Part shown: positions 33,617-43,341 of the stretch, one piece after another | Position numbering within the stretch: the first letter of the stretch is position 1 | Layout of the letters: every line of letters starts with the position of its first letter | DNA from: Brevundimonas subvibrioides ATCC 15264 | GTDB lineage: Bacteria > Pseudomonadota > Alphaproteobacteria > Caulobacterales > Caulobacteraceae | Assembly: GCF_000144605.1 (NCBI RefSeq) | Contig: NC_014375.1 | Coordinates: forward strand, 930,001-994,000 | Length of the DNA stretch: 64,000 bases | Direction: 5' to 3' | Program-made: the position numbers and the translations under genes | Notes under the pieces: generated by a model | Databases searched by the model: none | Seen by the model: only the letters and a program-made list of their open reading frames with translations | What the model was told of the DNA's origin: nothing

Positions 33617-36600
33617 TTACCGCTCCTGGCGGCCCAGCGCGGCCGCCAGCTGCTCGCCTGAATACGGTTTGCGGATGAAGGGCCAGGGGGCTTCGGCCAG
33701 GGCCGCATCGACGTCGTCGCCTGCATAGCCCGACGTCAGCACGATCCGCATCCCGGGATACTGGTCGGCCGCCTGACGGGCCAGTTCGAAGCCCGTCATC
33801 CCGCCGGGCATCACCACGTCGGACAGCATGATGTCGAAGCGGCGTCTGGCCAGGGCCGCCAGGGCGTCCGGCCCGGTCTCGACCGCCTCGACCTCCAGCC
33901 CCATGCCCCCCAGCAGATCGACGGCGATGACGGCCACGCTGGTGTCGTCCTCGACCAGCAGCAGGCTTTGGCCGGAGATGTCCGCCTGCGGCGGCACGGG
34001 CACCGCCGTCACGGCCTCCTCGGCGGCGAGGGGCGGGAGATACAGGGTGATCTGCGTCCCCTGACCGACCGTGGACTCGATACGCACCCCGCCGCCGCTC
34101 TGGCGCGCGAAGCCGTAGACCTGGCTGAGGCCCAGACCCGTGCCCTTGCCGACCGACTTGGTGGTGAAGAAGGGTTCGAACACCCGCCGCAGGGTCTCGG
34201 CAGCCATGCCGACGCCGGTATCCGAAACGGTGATGCAGACGTAGTGGCCGGCGGCCAGCTCGGTGACGTGTCCGGCCTCGACGTCGCAGGCCTGGGTCTG
34301 GACCGTGATCGTGCCGCCGTCCGGTGCCGCGCGCTCGGCGACCGCGTCGCGGGCGTTGACGATCAGGTTCAGCAGCGCGGCCTCGAACTGGGCCGGATCG
34401 ACGATTACGCGCGCGCCGCCCCGCTTGAGCTTCAGCCTGTAGGATACCGCCTCACCGACGGCGCGCCGCAGCAGCGGGTCGCTCTCGCGGATCAGGGCAT
34501 TGATATCGATGGCCTCGGGGCGCAGGGCCTGCCGACGCGAGAAGGCCAGCAGCTGATGCGTCAGCCGCTCGCCGCGCCGGGCGGCCGACAGGGCGGCCTC
34601 GCCGAACTTCTGGCGGCGCGCGGCGTCGTCCGGCGACTTCAGGATCAGGTCCAGCGCGCCGATGACGACCGTCAGCAGGTTGTTGAAGTCGTGGGCGACG
34701 CCCCCGGTCAGGCGGCCGACCGCCTCCATCCGCTGGGCATGCATCAGGTCCGCCTCGGCCTTGGCCTTTTCCGCCAGCGCTTCGCCGACCCGGTCTTCCA
34801 GCAGCTCGTTGATGCGTTTCAGGTCCTGCTCGACCCGGCGCGCGTCCGTGACGTCGAAGGCCACGCCGACGAAGCCGATGATGTCGCCGTGCAGGGTCAG
34901 GCGCGGTCGCGAGAAGGACCGCAGCCAGCGGTACTCCCCGCTGTGGTGCCGATAGCGAGCCTCCAGCGCGAAGGGCTGCCGGGTGGCCTCGCCCGCGACG
35001 GATTCCTCCACCAGCCGGGCCTGGTCCTCGGGGTGGATATAGCTGCGCCAGTCCGCGGTCCGGACGGTCTCGTAGTCCCCGCCCATGTAGTCGACATAGG
35101 CCTGGTTGACGAAGGACCGGGTACGGTCGCGCTGGGTGACCCAGATCAGCACGGGCGCGGTGTCGGCCACAGCGCGGAAGCGGGCCTCGCTGTCGCGGAC
35201 CTCCAGTTCGGCGCGGGCCCGTTCGACGTCGGACCAGGTGCGCTCCGCCACGTCCTCGATCAGGGCGATCTCTTCAGGCGTCCATTCGCGGGGTGTCCGG
35301 CAATGGATCTGCAGGAAGGCGCGCATGTCCCCGCCCCGGAACAGGGGCACCACGATCAGGCTGCCGACCGACAGCGCATCGAAGGCCGCGCGCGACGACG
35401 CCGTGCGCCCGTCGGTCGCGACGTCCCTGACGACGACCGTCCGGCCGAGTTGCAGGTCCGGCTCCAGACCGCCGCCGAACTCCGACAATCGGAAGGTGCC
35501 CGCCGCGCTGGGTACGCCCTCGACCCAGTCCGGCATGTGGGTGGCGGTCAGTCGGTCCTCGGAAAGCTCGCCGTAGCCGACGCGCGAGACCCCCAGCATC
35601 CGGCCCAGCACGCTCTGGACATGGTCCATGATGCCCTGCGGGTCTTCCAGTTCGCGCACCCCGTCGGCCAGCTCCAGCAGGAAGCGCTGGCGGCGCTCCT
35701 GACGCGCGAGGGCGTCCAGGGCTTCCCGCGTTTCGGTGACGTCGAACGACAGGCCGACATAGCCCTGGAACGCGCCCGATCCGTCGAAGCGCGGATTGAC
35801 CGACACCCGCATCCAGCGCCAGACGCCGTCGTGGCGCAGGAAGCGGCCTTCGAACCCGTAGGGGCTGAAGTCCAGCCGGGCCTCGGCCTGGATGGCGTTG
35901 ACGCCGTCGATGTCGTCGGGATGGACGGAGGCCTTCCAGGCCAGCCCCAGAAAGCTGTCCGCCGGCTTGCCGTAAAAGCTGACCAGCGCCGCGTTGACGA
36001 ACTCGACCTCTCCGGCCGCATTGGTCAGCCACACGGGGGAGGGGGCGGTGTCGGCCATCAGGCGGAACCGCTCCTCGCTTTCGCGCAGAGCGACCTCGGC
36101 GGCCTTGGCATCGGTGATGTCGACGGCGACGGCGATGAAGCCGTCCGGCTTGCCGCTGTCGTCCAGAAGCGCCCGCAGGCTGGTCAGGGCCCAGACGATC
36201 GCGCCGTCGGGCCGGATGTAGCGTTTCTCGATCTGGCTGCCGTCGCCCCCCGACAGGACGTCGGACAGCAGGTTCAACGTGGCCTCCACGTCGTCCGGGT
36301 GGCTGGCGTCGCCCGTGGAGACCCCGATGATGCTCTGTTCGGTCAACCCCAGCAGCTCGGCGAACCGGGCGTTGGCGCTGACGACCCGGCCGTCCAGCCC
36401 GACCTTGGCGATGCCCGCCGCCGCCTGATCGACCATGGCCTTCAGCTCGGCCTCGTTGCGGCGCAGGGCGGCGTCGGCCGCGCGAGCATCCGTTACATCT
36501 GTATGGACGCCCACCCATTCGACGAGGTCGCCCGAGGCATCCAGGGTCGGCACCGCCCGGACGGCAAACGTACGATAGACGCCGGCCTCGGTCTTCACGC

Positions 36601-37267
36601 GGTGTTCGAACTCGAACACGGTCCGGGCGGCCACGGCCTGGTTCCAGGCCTCCAGTGAGGGGCGGACATCGTCGGGATGGAGGGCGTTCGACCAGCCGTA
36701 GCCCTGATAGTCCTCACGCGACTGACCCGTCAGGGCGGCCCAGCCGGGCTGATCCCCTTCCATCCGGCCATCGGCCGTGTTGGTCCACAGGATGCCCCGG
36801 ACGGCATCGATCGCCGTGCGGAAGCGGGCCTCGCTATGGCCCAGATCGGCGACGGTCCTGTCCAGGCGCGCCAGCGTCTTGCGCAGGGCCGCCCCCACCA
36901 GCGTGGCGAACAGACCGACGACGACGAAGTTGAAGGTCGCGACCTGCCCCATGCGCGACGCGATGCCGACGCCGACCGCATCGGGCCCGGCGATGATCCA
37001 GCCCCCGAACAGGCAGCCCAGAACCGCCGCGACGCCGGCGATCCGTCCCCCCGCCAGCCCCGCCAGGATGACGGCCGGCAGCAGGATCATGAATCCCGTA
37101 ACCTCGCCGTAGAAGGCCCTGCCGGCCCAGCGCAGGGTCAGACCCGTGGCCGCAAAACCGAGGCCCAGAAGAACGGCCTGCCACCAGGGGCGCGCGCCGA
37201 CGCGGGCGAGTCGGGCGATCATCGCCTCCGGCTGCCATCCACGACCCGTCCCCCCAGCGACGCCCAT
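33617..37267 (-). CDS. Membrane-bound multi-PAS hybrid sensor histidine kinase
   Basis: About 1216 residues from ATG 37267 (a TTG one codon earlier is possible). Residues 25-130 hold several membrane spans (MASE-like). Then come PAS domains at about 145-260, 270-390 and 400-520, a GAF-like domain at 535-690 and another PAS at 695-815. The HisKA site is RLTGGVAHDFNNLL, followed by an HATPase domain (NLIVNARDAV, DTGVGM, KGTGLGLSQVYGF) and a C-terminal receiver (LLLVEDDTSVAV, phospho-acceptor in MLSDVVMPGG). The input is unknown. No separate regulator gene is adjacent. Confidence 0.93.
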   Translation of the reverse strand: MGVAGGTGRGWQPEAMIARLARVGARPWWQAVLLGLGFAATGLTLRWAGRAFYGEVTGFMILLPAVILAGLAGGRIAGVAAVLGCLFGGWIIAGPDAVGVGIASRMGQVATFNFVVVGLFATLVGAALRKTLARLDRTVADLGHSEARFRTAIDAVRGILWTNTADGRMEGDQPGWAALTGQSREDYQGYGWSNALHPDDVRPSLEAWNQAVAARTVFEFEHRVKTEAGVYRTFAVRAVPTLDASGDLVEWVGVHTDVTDARAADAALRRNEAELKAMVDQAAAGIAKVGLDGRVVSANARFAELLGLTEQSIIGVSTGDASHPDDVEATLNLLSDVLSGGDGSQIEKRYIRPDGAIVWALTSLRALLDDSGKPDGFIAVAVDITDAKAAEVALRESEERFRLMADTAPSPVWLTNAAGEVEFVNAALVSFYGKPADSFLGLAWKASVHPDDIDGVNAIQAEARLDFSPYGFEGRFLRHDGVWRWMRVSVNPRFDGSGAFQGYVGLSFDVTETREALDALARQERRQRFLLELADGVRELEDPQGIMDHVQSVLGRMLGVSRVGYGELSEDRLTATHMPDWVEGVPSAAGTFRLSEFGGGLEPDLQLGRTVVVRDVATDGRTASSRAAFDALSVGSLIVVPLFRGGDMRAFLQIHCRTPREWTPEEIALIEDVAERTWSDVERARAELEVRDSEARFRAVADTAPVLIWVTQRDRTRSFVNQAYVDYMGGDYETVRTADWRSYIHPEDQARLVEESVAGEATRQPFALEARYRHHSGEYRWLRSFSRPRLTLHGDIIGFVGVAFDVTDARRVEQDLKRINELLEDRVGEALAEKAKAEADLMHAQRMEAVGRLTGGVAHDFNNLLTVVIGALDLILKSPDDAARRQKFGEAALSAARRGERLTHQLLAFSRRQALRPEAIDINALIRESDPLLRRAVGEAVSYRLKLKRGGARVIVDPAQFEAALLNLIVNARDAVAERAAPDGGTITVQTQACDVEAGHVTELAAGHYVCITVSDTGVGMAAETLRRVFEPFFTTKSVGKGTGLGLSQVYGFARQSGGGVRIESTVGQGTQITLYLPPLAAEEAVTAVPVPPQADISGQSLLLVEDDTSVAVIAVDLLGGMGLEVEAVETGPDALAALARRRFDIMLSDVVMPGGMTGFELARQAADQYPGMRIVLTSGYAGDDVDAALAEAPWPFIRKPYSGEQLAAALGRQER

Positions 37268-37438
37268 CAAACCCCCGTCCGCGCATCCGCGCGATCTGCC
37301 GCAACGCTTTGACGGTCCGGGCGTTCCCGTCGGATCGCAAGCGTGGCATTTTCGGTCCGGTCCCGTGCCACGGGTTGGCGCGCCGGGCGCGAATGCCTAA
37401 TTCAACGCCGTCCCCGACGTCCGCCAAAGGAAGATCCC

Positions 37439-37921
37439 ATGACCGCCGCCACCATCGACACCGGCCTGACCAAGGCCGAACGCACCAATGTGACCCAGGA
37501 GCTCAGCAAGGTTCTGGCCGACAGTTTCGCGGTCTATCTGAAGACCCACGGCTATCACTGGAACGTGCGCGGTCCGGAGTTCTTCACCTATCACAACCTG
37601 CTCGAGCAGCAGTATCGCGACATCTGGAATGCGCTGGACGAGATCGCCGAACGCATCCGCGCCCTGGGCGAATTCGCGCCTCAGTCCCATTCGGCCTTCG
37701 CCAACCTGACCTCCATCAAGGACGGCGATCCCGAGAAGGACGCGCCGACGATGCTGAAGGAGCTGATGAAGGACCACGAGACGGTCATCGCCACCTGCCG
37801 GGCCGCCCTGACGATCGCCGATGACGACGGCGACGACGTCTCGGTCGACCTGCTGACGCAGCGTCTGGCGGCGCACGAGAAGTTCGCCTGGATGCTGCGG
37901 TCGACCCTCGGCGGCCGATAG
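37439..37921 (+). CDS. dps: Dps-family DNA-protecting ferritin
   Basis: A 160-residue protein from ATG 37439 with an AAAGGAAG ribosome-binding site. The ferroxidase region is visible: YLKTHGYHWNVRGPEFFTYH, then QQYRDIWNALDEIAERIRALG, giving the His, Asp and Glu ligands at the dimer interface. The basic N-terminal tail used for DNA binding in some Dps proteins is short here. The protein stores iron and protects DNA from Fenton chemistry during starvation or oxidative stress. Confidence 0.95.
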   Translation: MTAATIDTGLTKAERTNVTQELSKVLADSFAVYLKTHGYHWNVRGPEFFTYHNLLEQQYRDIWNALDEIAERIRALGEFAPQSHSAFANLTSIKDGDPEKDAPTMLKELMKDHETVIATCRAALTIADDDGDDVSVDLLTQRLAAHEKFAWMLRSTLGGR

Positions 37922-38018
37922 GCACCGCTGACCGAACCGTAATCCCCGGCCCGAAAAGCGCCGCGAAGGATGGGTAACCCCCGTTCTCGCGGCGTTCGCG
38001 CCTCAGACCGAAAGCCCT

Positions 38019-39233
38019 ATGCCGATATCCTTCGCCACACCGATCGACTGGACCCGGGTCAAGACCCGTGCCCGTCGCTATGTGGCGGCCCTGCCTGCAG
38101 CCCTGGCGGCCCTGGGCGTGGCCATGGCGGCCGGGTCGACGGTGCGCTCCGACGATGATCGCACGGCCGAGGCGGTGGCGAGGGTGACCGGGGGCGATCT
38201 GACGCCACGCGGTCTGGCCGCGCTGTCGGCCCGGATGGATCCGGCCCAGCTGGCCCTGGCGATCCGGTCCGACCCCAACGCGCGCCACCAGGCCCTGCTC
38301 GGGCTGACGCCGGGCTGGGAGAGCCTGACACTGGCCGGCAAGCCGTCGCTGGAGCTCGGCACCAACGGGCTCGAGGCCCAGCGCATGAACGCCGCCATGC
38401 CGGCGACCACGGGCGCGCTGCGCGAAGCCCGGCCGTTCGTCTTCAACGCGGCGACCGAGGCCGACCGTCAGCGGGCGCTGCGCTGCCTGACCCAGGGCGT
38501 TTACTACGAAGCCGCGCTGGAAAGCACCGAAGGCCAGGAGGCCGTGGCCCAGGTCATCCTGAACCGCGTGCGCGATCCCAACTATCCCAACACCGTCTGC
38601 GGCGTGGTGTTCGAGGGCGCGGAGCGGACGACCGGCTGCCAGTTCAGCTTCACCTGCGACGGTGCCCTGGCCCAGGCCCCGGTCGGCTGGGCGTGGAACC
38701 GAGCCCGCAGCGTGGCCGAGCGGGCGCTGGCCGGTCATGTCGCCGACGCCGTCGGCACCGCTACCCACTATCATGCCGACTACGTCCACCCCTGGTGGTC
38801 GCCGACGCTCGCCAAGATCACCCAGATCGGCGCGCACATCTTCTATCGCTGGAAGGGCATCTACGGCGAGACCGCTGCCTTCAAGCAGCGCTATGCCGGG
38901 CGTGAGCCGGTGATCGACGAGGCCCGTTTCTCGCGCCCCCGCTTCGTCGCCCCGCCAACGCAACTGGCCGAGGGCGACCTCAGCGCCGCCGATGCCGCGG
39001 TCCTCGCGACCGGCGGCGCCAACCTGCGCACCGTGGAGATCGACGGCCACACCCGCGTCGTCGGCGTGGCCAGCCTGGGCGGTCGCCGGCCCGGGACGGC
39101 GGACGAGATCGCGGCCATCAACGCCCGACTGGCCACTTTCGAGGCCCCCGCCATCGCGCCCGCGCCGCTGGCACCGGCTCCCGCCGGGGTGACCCGGATG
39201 GATGTCGAGGAAGTCGGCCGGCCGGCCGGCTGA
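38019..39233 (+). CDS. SleB-type cell-wall hydrolase (Hydrolase_2), paralogue 2
   Basis: A 404-residue protein with an N-terminal membrane segment (AALPAALAALGVAMAAG). The catalytic domain (about 145-280) has CLTQGVYYEAALE with the key glutamate, AVAQVILNRVRDPNYPNTV, GCQFSFTCDGAL and THYHADYVHPWW. It aligns closely with the paralogue at 31266-32393 but has a longer stretch on either side and a different tail (Ala/Pro-rich). It probably cleaves peptidoglycan in the periplasm. Confidence 0.92.
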   Translation: MPISFATPIDWTRVKTRARRYVAALPAALAALGVAMAAGSTVRSDDDRTAEAVARVTGGDLTPRGLAALSARMDPAQLALAIRSDPNARHQALLGLTPGWESLTLAGKPSLELGTNGLEAQRMNAAMPATTGALREARPFVFNAATEADRQRALRCLTQGVYYEAALESTEGQEAVAQVILNRVRDPNYPNTVCGVVFEGAERTTGCQFSFTCDGALAQAPVGWAWNRARSVAERALAGHVADAVGTATHYHADYVHPWWSPTLAKITQIGAHIFYRWKGIYGETAAFKQRYAGREPVIDEARFSRPRFVAPPTQLAEGDLSAADAAVLATGGANLRTVEIDGHTRVVGVASLGGRRPGTADEIAAINARLATFEAPAIAPAPLAPAPAGVTRMDVEEVGRPAG

Positions 39234-39297
39234 CCGTCCGGCGGTGCAACCGCCCGCGACGTCACGCATTTTAAGGCCCTCCGCCAGACGGCCCAGC

Positions 39298-40845
39298 TTG
39301 GAACGTAACTTGACCGCAGCCGACCTGCCCGCAAACGAGACCGAGCGCCTGGCTGCGTTACGCGCCTACGACATTCTCGACAGCGAGCGCGAGCAGGGCT
39401 TCGACGACATCGTCAAACTGGCGTCGGCCGTCTGTGACGCGCCGATCGCGGTGGTCAACCTGATCGACCGCGGACGGCAGTGGTTCAAGGCGGAGGTCGG
39501 GCTGGGCGTGCGCGAGACGCCGCTCGAGACGTCGCTGTGCGCTCACGCCCTCCTGCAGGAAGACGGCATGGTCGTGCCCGACGCGACCCTGGATCCGCGG
39601 TTCGAGTGCAATCCCCTCGTCAGCCCGGAAGGGGGACTGAGGTTCTACGCCGGGCGGCTGCTGAAGAGTCGTGACGGCTACGTTCTGGGGACCCTGTGCG
39701 TGCTGGATACCAAGGCCCGGCCGCAGGGCCTGACCCCGCGTCAGGAAGAGACTTTGGAGATCCTGGCGCGGCAGGTCATGTCGCTGCTGGAGCTCAGGCG
39801 CACGGTCCGCGAGCGCGACAAGGGCATCGCCGACCTGGCCGAAAGCGAGTCCAAATTCCGCGCCATCGCGGACTCGATGCCCCAGATGGTCTGGTCGACC
39901 CGGCCCGACGGCTTTCACGACTACTACAATGCCCGCTGGTACGAGTTCACGGGCGTCCCGCCCGGCTCGACCGACGGCGAGGCCTGGAACGGCATGTTCC
40001 ACGCCGAGGATCAGGAACGGGCCTGGGAGGCCTGGGAACACTCGCTCAGGACGGGCGATCTGTACGAGATCGAGTACCGCCTGCGCCGCGCCGACGGCGT
40101 CTATCGCTGGACCCTGGGGCGGGCGACGCCGATCCGGAACGCCGAGGGCCAGATCGTCCGCTGGTTCGGCACCTGCACCGACATCGACGATCTGAAGAAG
40201 ATGGAGCAGGGCAAGGACCTGGTCAGCCAGGAACTGAGCCACCGGATCAAGAACATCTTCGCCGTGATCTCGGCCCTGATCGCCCTGTCCGCCCGCGAGT
40301 ATCCCGAGGCCAAGGCCTTCGCCGCCGCGGTGCGCAACCGCATCGGGGCGCTCGCCCGGGCGCACGAGTTCGTCCGGCCCCATTCCGAGGTCTCGCGGCC
40401 GACGGTGGGCGACACCACGCTGCACACCTTCCTGAACGCGCTGTTCAAGCCGTATGCGGACAACAGCGGCCAGCCCCGCGTGCTGATCGAGGGCGAGGAC
40501 GCCGTCTTCGACGACCAGGCGGCGACCTCGGTGGCCCTGCTGTTCCACGAACTGGCGACCAACGCCGCCAAATATGGCGCGCTGTCGACGCAGGACGGCC
40601 GGATCCTGCTGCACACGCGGGCCCAGGACGACCGGTTCATCCTGTGCTGGAAGGAAGTCGGAGGCCCCCCGGTCGTCAGCCAGCCGACCCGGGTCGGCTT
40701 TGGATCGTCTCTGGCGACGCTGTCGGTCGAAGGTCAATTGGGTGGAAGGCTGGAACGAAGCTGGCGACCGGAGGGTTTGGTTGTGGAGGCCGATCTTCCC
40801 GCCACTGCGCTATCAAGACGCAGGGCCGCCCTCAAACTCGCTTGA
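39298..40845 (+). CDS. GAF-PAS HWE-family sensor histidine kinase
   Basis: About 515 residues; the start is uncertain because no ATG fits, and TTG 39298 or TTG 39310 are the candidates. A GAF domain occupies roughly residues 10-165 (RLAALRAYDILDSEREQGFD, LCAHALLQ, LGTLCVLD), then a PAS domain about 180-305 (FRAIADSMPQMVWSTRPDG). The kinase is of the HisKA_2/HWE type: SQELSHRIKNIFAVISALI holds the phospho-His, followed by HELATNAAKYGAL and GFGSSL. The receiver and BLUF genes follow on the same strand. Confidence 0.88.
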   Translation: MERNLTAADLPANETERLAALRAYDILDSEREQGFDDIVKLASAVCDAPIAVVNLIDRGRQWFKAEVGLGVRETPLETSLCAHALLQEDGMVVPDATLDPRFECNPLVSPEGGLRFYAGRLLKSRDGYVLGTLCVLDTKARPQGLTPRQEETLEILARQVMSLLELRRTVRERDKGIADLAESESKFRAIADSMPQMVWSTRPDGFHDYYNARWYEFTGVPPGSTDGEAWNGMFHAEDQERAWEAWEHSLRTGDLYEIEYRLRRADGVYRWTLGRATPIRNAEGQIVRWFGTCTDIDDLKKMEQGKDLVSQELSHRIKNIFAVISALIALSAREYPEAKAFAAAVRNRIGALARAHEFVRPHSEVSRPTVGDTTLHTFLNALFKPYADNSGQPRVLIEGEDAVFDDQAATSVALLFHELATNAAKYGALSTQDGRILLHTRAQDDRFILCWKEVGGPPVVSQPTRVGFGSSLATLSVEGQLGGRLERSWRPEGLVVEADLPATALSRRRAALKLA

Positions 40846-40917
40846 AACCGATAACGCCGTTGGACGTTCGTTCGCGGCACCTGACCATTTGACACCGGAA
40901 CTGAAACGAAAAAGGCC

Positions 40918-41325
40918 ATGACTGCGCGTATCCTGATCATCGAGGACGAGGCCCTTGTGGCCATGGAACTCCGCTTCGTGCTGGAGGACCTGGGTCACGA
41001 CGTGATCGGAACCGTGGCCGATGCCCGCGCCGCGCGCGCCATGGCGGCCGAGACCGACATCGATCTGGCCCTGGTCGACATCCACCTTCAGGACGGGCCC
41101 ACCGGAATTGAGCTGGGCCGCGAGCTGGGCCAGGAACAGGGCGTGACCGTTCTGTTCATGACGGCAAACCCGGGCATGGTGCGTGACGGCGTGGCCGGCA
41201 CGATCGGTGTCCTGACCAAGCCGACCGACGAGCGCGCCGTCCAGACGGCCGTCGACTACGCCCTGCGCCGACGCCAGGGGCGGCCGGTCGAGTACGCCCC
41301 GCCGGAGCTGCAGCTGTTCGCGTGA
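40918..41325 (+). CDS. Single-domain response regulator (receiver)
   Basis: A 135-residue CheY-like receiver. The acidic pocket is IIEDE (9-11), the phospho-acceptor is D54 in LVDIHL, MTAN carries the conserved Thr and LTKP the lysine. No output domain follows, so it probably relays phosphate or acts by protein contact, as usual for partners of HWE kinases. It lies 72 bp downstream of the kinase gene and overlaps the BLUF gene by 4 bp (GTGA). Confidence 0.94.
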   Translation: MTARILIIEDEALVAMELRFVLEDLGHDVIGTVADARAARAMAAETDIDLALVDIHLQDGPTGIELGRELGQEQGVTVLFMTANPGMVRDGVAGTIGVLTKPTDERAVQTAVDYALRRRQGRPVEYAPPELQLFA

Positions 41326-41825
41326 GTTCGTCGTCCATTACCCAGCTCCTTTACCGGAGCGAGAGCCTGATCGGGGCCGACAGCGCCCTGCAGATGTCCG
41401 ACATCCTGGTCGAGGCGCGTCCGAACAACGCCCGCAGCGACATCACGGGTATCCTGACCGCCGTGGGCGGCCGCTTCGTTCAGATCGTCGAAGGCCCGGC
41501 CGAGGCGATCGACGACCTGCTGGACCGGCTGGTCCGGGATCCCCGCCATCGCGCCCTGACCGTGCTGGATCGCAGGACGGCGGAAACCCGACAGTTCGGC
41601 GACTGGGACATGGTCAGTCCGCGCCTTGCGCCCACCGAGCTGGGCCTGATGACCCTGCTGCTCGAGAACGACAAGGCGGGCATCGACGACTACGCCGGGG
41701 TCCTGACATCGGCGGTCCGCCATCAGGAGGCGGTCCTGGAGGGACGTCGTCCGCGGCACGGCTTCACCACAATCACCCCCGACGTCCGGCATCAGTCCAG
41801 CCGGCCGCCGAAGGCAACCGGCTAG
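41322..41825 (+). CDS. BLUF-domain blue-light photoreceptor
   Basis: A 167-residue protein with a GTG start. A BLUF domain covers residues 5-100. The flavin-site Tyr is Y11 in LLYRSES, N36 and Q54 stand 18 residues apart as in AppA, ITGIL and FVQIVEG are the core strands, and the W95/M97 pair is in DWDM. The remaining 65 residues are unclassified, without EAL or HTH motif, so it is a short BLUF that signals through protein contact. It is translationally coupled to the receiver gene and shares a direction with the HWE kinase. Confidence 0.92.
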   Translation: MSSSSITQLLYRSESLIGADSALQMSDILVEARPNNARSDITGILTAVGGRFVQIVEGPAEAIDDLLDRLVRDPRHRALTVLDRRTAETRQFGDWDMVSPRLAPTELGLMTLLLENDKAGIDDYAGVLTSAVRHQEAVLEGRRPRHGFTTITPDVRHQSSRPPKATG

Positions 41826-41853
41826 ACCAGATACAGCCGCCGGGGTCGCGGAA

Positions 41854-42861
41854 TCACCAGGCCCCGATCTTCTCCGCCTCATGGTGACTGATCGGATTGT
41901 GGGCGCGGGCGTGGTATTCCTCGGCCAGAAAGCGGACCGCTTCCAGAGCGGCCATACAGCCCATGCCGGCGGCGGTGACGGCCTGGCGATAGACGTCGTC
42001 GGTGACGTCGCCGGCGGCATAGCAACCTTCCACGTTCGTGGACGTGGTCCCCGGCTTCACGACCAGATAGCCGCCCTGCTTGGTCTCCAGCTGGCCCAGG
42101 AACAGCTCTGACGACGGCGCATGGCCGATGGCGATGAAGACGCCGTCGCAGGCGCGCTCGTGCGTCTGGCCGGTTTTAGCGTTCTTCAGCCGCACCCCGG
42201 TGACGTTCGACGCCACGCCGTCGTTGTGGCCCAGGATCTCGTCGACCTGGTGGTCCCAGACCACCTCGACCTTGGGATTGGCGAACAGCCGGTCCTGCAG
42301 GATCTTCTCGGCGCGGAACTCGTCCTTCCGGTGCACAACCGTCACCTTGGACGCGAAGTTGGTCAGGAACAGCGCCTCCTCGACGGCCGTGTTGCCCCCG
42401 CCGACCACCACGACCTCCTTGCCGCGATAGAAGAAGCCGTCGCAGGTCGCGCAGGCGCTGACGCCGAAGCCCTGGTATTTCGCCTCGGACTCCAGACCCA
42501 GCCACTTGGCCTGGGCCCCGGTGGAGATGATCACGGTCTCGGCCAGGATCTCGGCGCCGCTGTCCAGCTTCAGGCGGAAGGGCCGCTGTGACAGGTCGCA
42601 GGACACCACGATGTCCTCGATGATCTCGGTGCCCACGTGGATCGCCTGGGCCTTCATCTGCTCCATCAGCCAGGGGCCCTGGATGGACTCGGCGAAGCCG
42701 GGATAGTTCTCGACGTCGGTGGTGATGGTCAGCTGGCCGCCCGGCTGGATGCCGGCGATCACGACGGGGTTCAGGCTGGCGCGCGCGGCATAGATGGCGG
42801 CGGTCCAGCCGGCGGGGCCGGAACCGATGATGGCGACGCGGGTGGTTTGTGGATGGCTCAT
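41854..42861 (-). CDS. trxB: Thioredoxin reductase
   Basis: A 335-residue flavoenzyme. The FAD motif is IIGSGPAGWTAAIYAARA; the redox pair C137/C140 is in SACATCDGFF; the NADPH site is VVVGGGNTAVEEALFL; YAAGDVTDDVYRQAVTAAGMG is the C-terminal FAD-binding motif. The length is normal. It reduces thioredoxin with NADPH. It is convergent with the BLUF gene (28 bp apart) and divergent from a small Gly-rich gene. Confidence 0.97.
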   Translation of the reverse strand: MSHPQTTRVAIIGSGPAGWTAAIYAARASLNPVVIAGIQPGGQLTITTDVENYPGFAESIQGPWLMEQMKAQAIHVGTEIIEDIVVSCDLSQRPFRLKLDSGAEILAETVIISTGAQAKWLGLESEAKYQGFGVSACATCDGFFYRGKEVVVVGGGNTAVEEALFLTNFASKVTVVHRKDEFRAEKILQDRLFANPKVEVVWDHQVDEILGHNDGVASNVTGVRLKNAKTGQTHERACDGVFIAIGHAPSSELFLGQLETKQGGYLVVKPGTTSTNVEGCYAAGDVTDDVYRQAVTAAGMGCMAALEAVRFLAEEYHARAHNPISHHEAEKIGAW

Positions 42862-42925
42862 GAGTGCTATCTAGTCGCTGATTCCGCCGGGCGCGATGCC
42901 CGCAGGTGTAGATAAGGATCGTCGC

Positions 42926-43249
42926 ATGCAGGGACGCAGTTACATCGGGATCTTCATCGCCCTCGGCGCGGCGGTCGGGGCCGGGATCGGCTATGCCGTC
43001 GGCAGCATCCTGATCGGTCTGATCATCGGCTTCGCCCTCGGGATCGCCGTGGGCGTGGCGCTGGACGCCCGGGGTCGCAAGCGCAGCGCCGCCCGCCGGC
43101 GCAGCAGCGACGACGGCGACGCCGCGGTCTTTCCCCTGATCATGGGGGCCGGAACAAGCAGCGACGGCCACGGCCACGGCCACGGCCACGGCGACGGCGG
43201 GTCCTCCGGCAGCGGCGGAGACGGCGGTGGCGGCGGCGGGGGCGACTGA
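42926..43249 (+). CDS. Small membrane protein with Gly/His-rich tail
   Basis: A 107-residue protein from ATG 42926. One or two closely spaced membrane spans (IGIFIALGAAVGAGIGYAVG and ILIGLIIGFALGIAVGV) are followed by a basic stretch (RGRKRSAARRR) and a tail with repeated His-Gly pairs and Gly runs. The His-Gly part is encoded by tandem CACGGC hexamers near 43160-43190. The function is unknown; the next gene encodes a similar protein. Confidence 0.65.
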   Translation: MQGRSYIGIFIALGAAVGAGIGYAVGSILIGLIIGFALGIAVGVALDARGRKRSAARRRSSDDGDAAVFPLIMGAGTSSDGHGHGHGHGDGGSSGSGGDGGGGGGGD

Positions 43250-43341
43250 GCCTCGCCCCGCGGTCTGAAAGCGTCAGGTCCGCAGCCTTGCCAAACCCGG
43301 CGGATCGGGATGAAGCTTTGCCATAGACGCTGGAGGGCGAC

